From: Chondrilla cf. caribensis
Taxonomy: Eukaryota > Porifera > Demospongiae > Chondrillida > Chondrillidae
Reading direction: 5' to 3'
Assembly (NCBI GenBank): GCA_964020155.1
Contig: OZ026547.1
Coordinates: forward strand, 5,225,509-5,289,508
Length of the DNA stretch: 64,000 nt
Part shown: positions 60,262-64,000 of the stretch, piece by piece
Layout: every line of letters starts with the position of its first letter
Position numbering within the stretch: position 1 is the first letter of the stretch
The notes under the pieces: generated by a model
Databases searched by the model: none
The model's input: the letters and a program-made list of their open reading frames with translations, nothing else
What the model was told of the DNA's origin: nothing
Translations under genes and position numbers: made by a program

Positions 60262-60378
60262 ATCCCTTTTCACCCTTCGTTCTATTTATTCCATTCATTC
60301 CCAGTGTTCCTCTATTCCCCTTTGGTCCAGGTGGACAATTCCAACCATCCTGTCATCTATTTCTTTCCAAACGTTTAT
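60262..60378 (-). pseudogene. Collagen-like gene H: relic of exon 2 start
   Basis: The acceptor TTATAACAG precedes base 60378. Reads D-K-R-L-E-R-N-R, then TGA, then Q-D-G-W-N-C-P-P-G and about 20 residues of Gly-X-Y, then sequence identity to the family stops. The TGA replaces the same Arg codon as in gene A; the first of the paired cysteines is Trp. An intron block remains at 60700-60830. No exon 1. Confidence 0.75.
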
Positions 60379-60699
60379 CTGTTATAAACATTAACTCTAT
60401 ATAAAATAATCATAAAAATATATGGATTAGCCTTTACTATATTGAAATATGAGTTAGCTACATTAAAACATTCTTTCTAGGCAAAATGTTCAGAAATGCT
60501 TGAAACACTTTTGGATCTAGGGAATATTCATTTAGCCAACACTTTTTCCTCATTGCTTTCTTATCAAAAAGCGAGAAGAGGGTGTTTTGCATCGTTCTGC
60601 TATTGCTGAAGTTGGGACACTTGTTACTTATCAACTGCTTTGAAGTTATGTGGCTCCAGTACACCATATGAAATCAAATTTTGTAAATACTGTTGTGAT

Positions 60700-60830
60700 G
60701 GTTTTTGAAGAAGCGCGATTATCATGTGACAGTTTGTGACTGGCCTCCGAATTTTATTAATCTATTGTTTACATATCTGTGAAATAGCAAGTTATTGGTT
60801 TCTGCATTCAATGCTGATAAATATGCCATA
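60700..60830. repeat. Intron block of the collagen genes, gene H remnant
   Basis: Contains GATTATCATGTGACAGTTTG and TTATTGGTTTCTGCATTCAA, in the orientation of the minus-strand genes. Confidence 0.55.
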
Positions 60831-61300
60831 TCTGCATAGATACATCAGCAATTGCTCAAAGAACAGTCCGCAATATTCTAGAGAGAAATCTGAATACGAC
60901 TTTTATGGAATGCTACCAGCTGAAGGCCAAAGGAGCAAGGAAGTCAATAATTATTGAAGAAGAACCTGCAATAATGTTTCCTACGTCCATTACATAAGCA
61001 ATACACACCAAGAAGATGAAGCAGTTTTCAAAGAGACCCAACTGTGAGGATTCTATGCCGTCAAGCAGCTGGTTGAGCTGTTTCAAGTGTCTAGTACTGC
61101 ACTTTTATGATAACACTGGAGAGAGGAGGGGGGGGGGGGAGAGAGACCTCTACCACACACATGTGAATCAACTCATGTACACCAGAGCAGAATTACTAAG
61201 GATTCCACTATCTCATGGTATGGGTATAGGTAGGTAGGTATATTCATTGATCAAATATCATAATGAATATCATTAAAAGTGAGACTATTCTCCCTCTGAC

Positions 61301-61335
61301 TATAAAAGCTGACTGTTCTGTTGTGGTTACCACAC
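61301..61335 (+). promoter_or_regulatory. Gene I core promoter: TATAAAAG box and palindrome
   Basis: TATAAAAG at 61301-61308 is the best TATA box of the family. TTGTGGTTACCACAC follows at 61321-61335, 43 bp before the ATG. Confidence 0.7.
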
Positions 61336-61378
61336 ACTAGCCCAGAAGAATTCAGTGACTGCAGCTACAGTAACTGTT

Positions 61379-61577
61379 ATGGCTCCAAACATTCAGGTCT
61401 TTCTACAAGTGGCTCTTTTGTGCTGTATGGTTACCTCCAGTATGGCAGGTAGCCCTGATTGGCCAAAAGAATTGTCACAGCTCGAAAAGAAAGTGGAGAT
61501 ACAACAAGAAGAAATCAAGTCACTTCACCAGATAATAGAACAAGTGGAGAAGAGACTCAAACAACTTGAAGTGAAGG
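61379..61577 (+). CDS. Collagen-like gene I, exon 1: signal peptide and coiled coil
   Basis: ATG at 61379 (M-A-P-N-I-Q). Signal segment VFLQVALLCCMVTSSMAG, coiled coil ELSQLEKKVEIQQEEIKSL and IEQVEKRLKQLEVK. The donor is GAAGG before GTTAGT, which departs from the family GTGAGT and reads a stop in frame if unspliced. Intron 910 nt. Confidence 0.85.
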
Positions 61578-62487
61578 GTTAGTTTGATGAGGTTCAAGTA
61601 CAGCCTGTAGTTCCCACTCTTCATTCCTGTTAATCAATGCTCTCCTCCTGTTGGTAGGATTACTTCATTTTATGATGTCTCACTAAATCAGACAGAATTA
61701 GGAATGTGCACGAGTAATAATAGAATTGTACTGATGGATTACTTGTTCCAAACATGTCGAAAATCTTATTGTATTGGAAGCTACAAGTAGAGGAATGAAC
61801 TGTTTGGTGTGGTGGTTAAAATGGAATCGGCTCAAGCTTAAAAAACTCAGGGGCCTCTTTAGACCAGAATTCTTGAGTGCCATTTTCAGTTCAAAAGAAC
61901 CTTCAGAGAAAAAATTACACTAGGAGAATCTTCTTGACTCGAGATATATAGTTATTCAATTTTAAGTTCTCAACATTTTTAGGTCCACCTATATTTTCCA
62001 CACTATATACATTATGATGGGTGCGCATGTGCAGATACCTCGCTACATACCTATACCTAGATCTTATCAAACATGTATTTTATCTTTGAAAACTCATGGA
62101 ATTGCCACCTCATGCACTTGAAATACTTAGTACCTAATTTCTATTAATTATATCAATCTGAATATACTTTTGTAGCTACATGTAGAATTGCAAACAGGCA
62201 AGTGTAACATACCGGAAGCCATTATTCCAGCATAATTGTGAATACATAAAAATGGACACAGCCTGCCTGGATGACCATTTTCATTTTCCGAACAACGAAT
62301 TAACAAACCCTATGGCTGAATTAGTACAACGGTGCATAACATCATACAGGATAAAAAGAATTATCTAATCTGTTCCTAGCTGTTGTCTCAGGGATATTTG
62401 GCAATCCAATTCCCATATTGAATACAATATGTCACATCTATCATGTTGCTAATTTGGATTACATGGACTCTTCGGTTTTTTCAACAG

Positions 62488-63197
62488 ACAAGCTCCTAGA
62501 AAGAAGTAGACGACAAAATGTTTGCAGTTGTCCACCTGGAGAAAAAGGGGTTAGAGGAACACCAGGACTGAATGGGATAAATGGAACGAAGGGTGAAAAG
62601 GGAGATCCAGGGCCACAAGGAGACAGAGGTGAAAAAGGAGAGCTAGGACAGCCAGGATCTACAGGACTCCAAGGACCACAAGGACTTAATGGAACAAAAG
62701 GTGAACGTGGGGAAACAGGGAATGTTGGACAGAAAGGTGAACCAGGACTGAAAGGAGCCAGAGGAGTGCCTGGACTTAATGGAACAAATGGTGAACGTGG
62801 AGAAACAGGACCACCAGGGAACATTGGACAAAGAGGTGAACCAGGAATGAAAGGAGAGCAAGGTCCAAGAGGTAACAAGGGAAAGCGAGGGAAAAAGGGA
62901 GAGACAGGAATAACAGGACCACAAGGTCATAATGGAACAAAAGGTGAACGAGGAGAAAAAGGACAAAAAGGAAATGCTGGAAAGAAAGGTGAACCAGGAC
63001 TGAAAGGAGAGCAAGGACCACGGGGATTCAATGGAACAGAGTGTGAACCAGGATGCGATGCAATGACAGTTACAGGACAAACAATTTCACCAACACCTGC
63101 TACTATTTCATCGACACCTGCTACTATTTCATCGACACCTCCTACCTACCAAACACCCCCTTTAACACGTCCTCCAGGAGACAAGGATCATAAATAA
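62488..63197 (+). CDS. Collagen-like gene I, exon 2 with Ser/Thr/Pro tail
   Basis: The acceptor TTTTTTCAACAG precedes base 62488. The joined product is 302 residues. Starts D-K-L-L-E-R-S-R-R-Q-N-V-C-S-C-P-P-G, then about 175 residues of Gly-X-Y with GLNGINGTKGEKGDPG, GERGETGNVG and GPRGNKGKRGKKGETG modules. A cysteine pair (ECEPGC) closes the helix. Unlike all other copies, ~45 further residues follow, rich in Thr, Ser and Pro (repeat TPATISS), ending PPGDKDHK; these would be O-glycosylation candidates. Confidence 0.88.
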
Positions 63198-64000
63198 ATT
63201 CACCAATTTATATTTCACTACTCTCGCTAATTTTTGTTACTAGTTATTAAAGGAAGTATGATATATGTTACATTATTACTATCAAAATTAAAAGTGTGAA
63301 ATGTATCAAAAATTAAACTAATATGTATAGACTGTTACTATAATTAAACTTTCAATTGAGACATATTTCAGTATTTAGTAATAAGAGTCGAAGATAACAC
63401 TTTGCATTAAAAGACTGGAATGATAACCTTTACTTATAGATCCAATGACATGCATGTAAGTTAATGGAAAACATGCTATAATTGCCTAGTAAGTATGATT
63501 GTTCCATAAGTGTACACGATTCATGAATCAATCAAGCCTTTATTGTTATCTGAGTGTAGAAAATGATGCTGCACTCAGATAACAGAGCTCTTATATAGGT
63601 ATATTGTTATTATTCTTAACCGATCATGCGTCATGATGTCATTATGTGACCCTCGTTGCCAAATTGAAGTCATCGAGAATGTGGGATTTGTCTTGCTGCG
63701 TGTTTGAAAAAGAAACTTCACGTTATAGCCTGAATGCAATCAATAACATACCCTAATGAAGAAACACAGATGCGAGTTTCTATACAGCAGAGAAGCGTTC
63801 GTCTACGAACAAGAGCCAGTGCAAAATTTTGCAGCTTGCAGTTTGATGCTCTTTGTTAGAGAATAACTACCTCTCTTTTGCTCGAATTCCTTCATTCATT
63901 TTCTCGAGACAAGCATTCTATTACTAGGTAGTAGTTCAATAATAAAACTATAGTCAACAATGATGTTGGGAAGAATAGAAGCTTCCTCGGCCGAGATATA
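63198..64000. other. Spacer 3' of gene I
   Basis: AT-rich, no gene recognised. A short inverted pair (TATTGTTATCTGAGTG and CACTCAGATAACAGAG) lies at about 63540-63590. Confidence 0.5.

Overview
The window looks like metazoan nuclear DNA: AT-rich, with canonical GT/AG introns, secreted collagen-like proteins, long (CA)n/(TG)n arrays, a Penelope-like retroelement, a Merlin-type DNA transposon and a Crypton-type tyrosine-recombinase element. The short, non-fibrillar Gly-X-Y proteins suggest a sponge or another early-branching invertebrate, but the taxon cannot be fixed from the sequence alone.

Main content: a dispersed tandem family of two-exon genes for secreted collagen-like proteins, which I label A to I. 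Exon 1 is always 199 nt. It encodes a signal peptide and an amphipathic coiled coil, and ends in phase 1 at a GTGAGT-like donor. Exon 2 starts with a conserved block (D-K-L-x-E-R-x-R-R-Q, then Cys-x-Cys) and runs into uninterrupted Gly-X-Y repeats that end in a short Cys-containing tail. Copies: A (minus, 9482-12210, carries a nonsense codon), B (minus, 13594-15257), C (minus, 18683-19536, exon 2 only), D (minus, 24517-26594), E (plus, 35514-37170, eroded tail), F (minus, 41948-45080), G (minus, 52786-57189, longest), H (minus, 60262-60378, relic), I (plus, 61379-63197). In all seven copies that keep both exons, exon 1 plus exon 2 is an exact multiple of three nucleotides. Promoters, intron blocks and upstream blocks were duplicated with the exons. 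They share a TTGTGGTNACCACAA palindrome 30-60 bp before the ATG, a TATA-like box in most copies, and in many a (CA)n tract about 230-270 bp before the ATG.

Mobile DNA: 1-5318 holds two near-identical tandem Penelope-like elements (reverse transcriptase plus GIY-YIG endonuclease), the first 5'-truncated and joined to an inverted piece of its own 3' end. An old solo 3' end of the same family lies at 49018-49155. A Merlin element with intact transposase, 71-bp terminal inverted repeats and 8-bp target duplications occupies 47380-48942. A Crypton-like element (50325-51889) sits head-to-tail with an internally deleted, partly inverted derivative (49584-50324); all three boundaries carry ATTG. Small foldback and SINE-like repeats are scattered through introns and spacers.

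Layout: 1-5.3 kb retroelement pair; 5.3-9.5 kb gene-poor with one broken reading frame; 9.5-27 kb collagen genes A-D; 27-35 kb repeats and spacer; 35.5-45 kb genes E and F; 47-52 kb transposon cluster; 52.8-63.2 kb genes G, H and I. The predicted collagen-like products would be secreted, trimerise through the N-terminal coiled coil, possibly be cut by a furin-type protease before the collagen domain, and be held together by terminal cysteines. That functional picture is inference from motifs.
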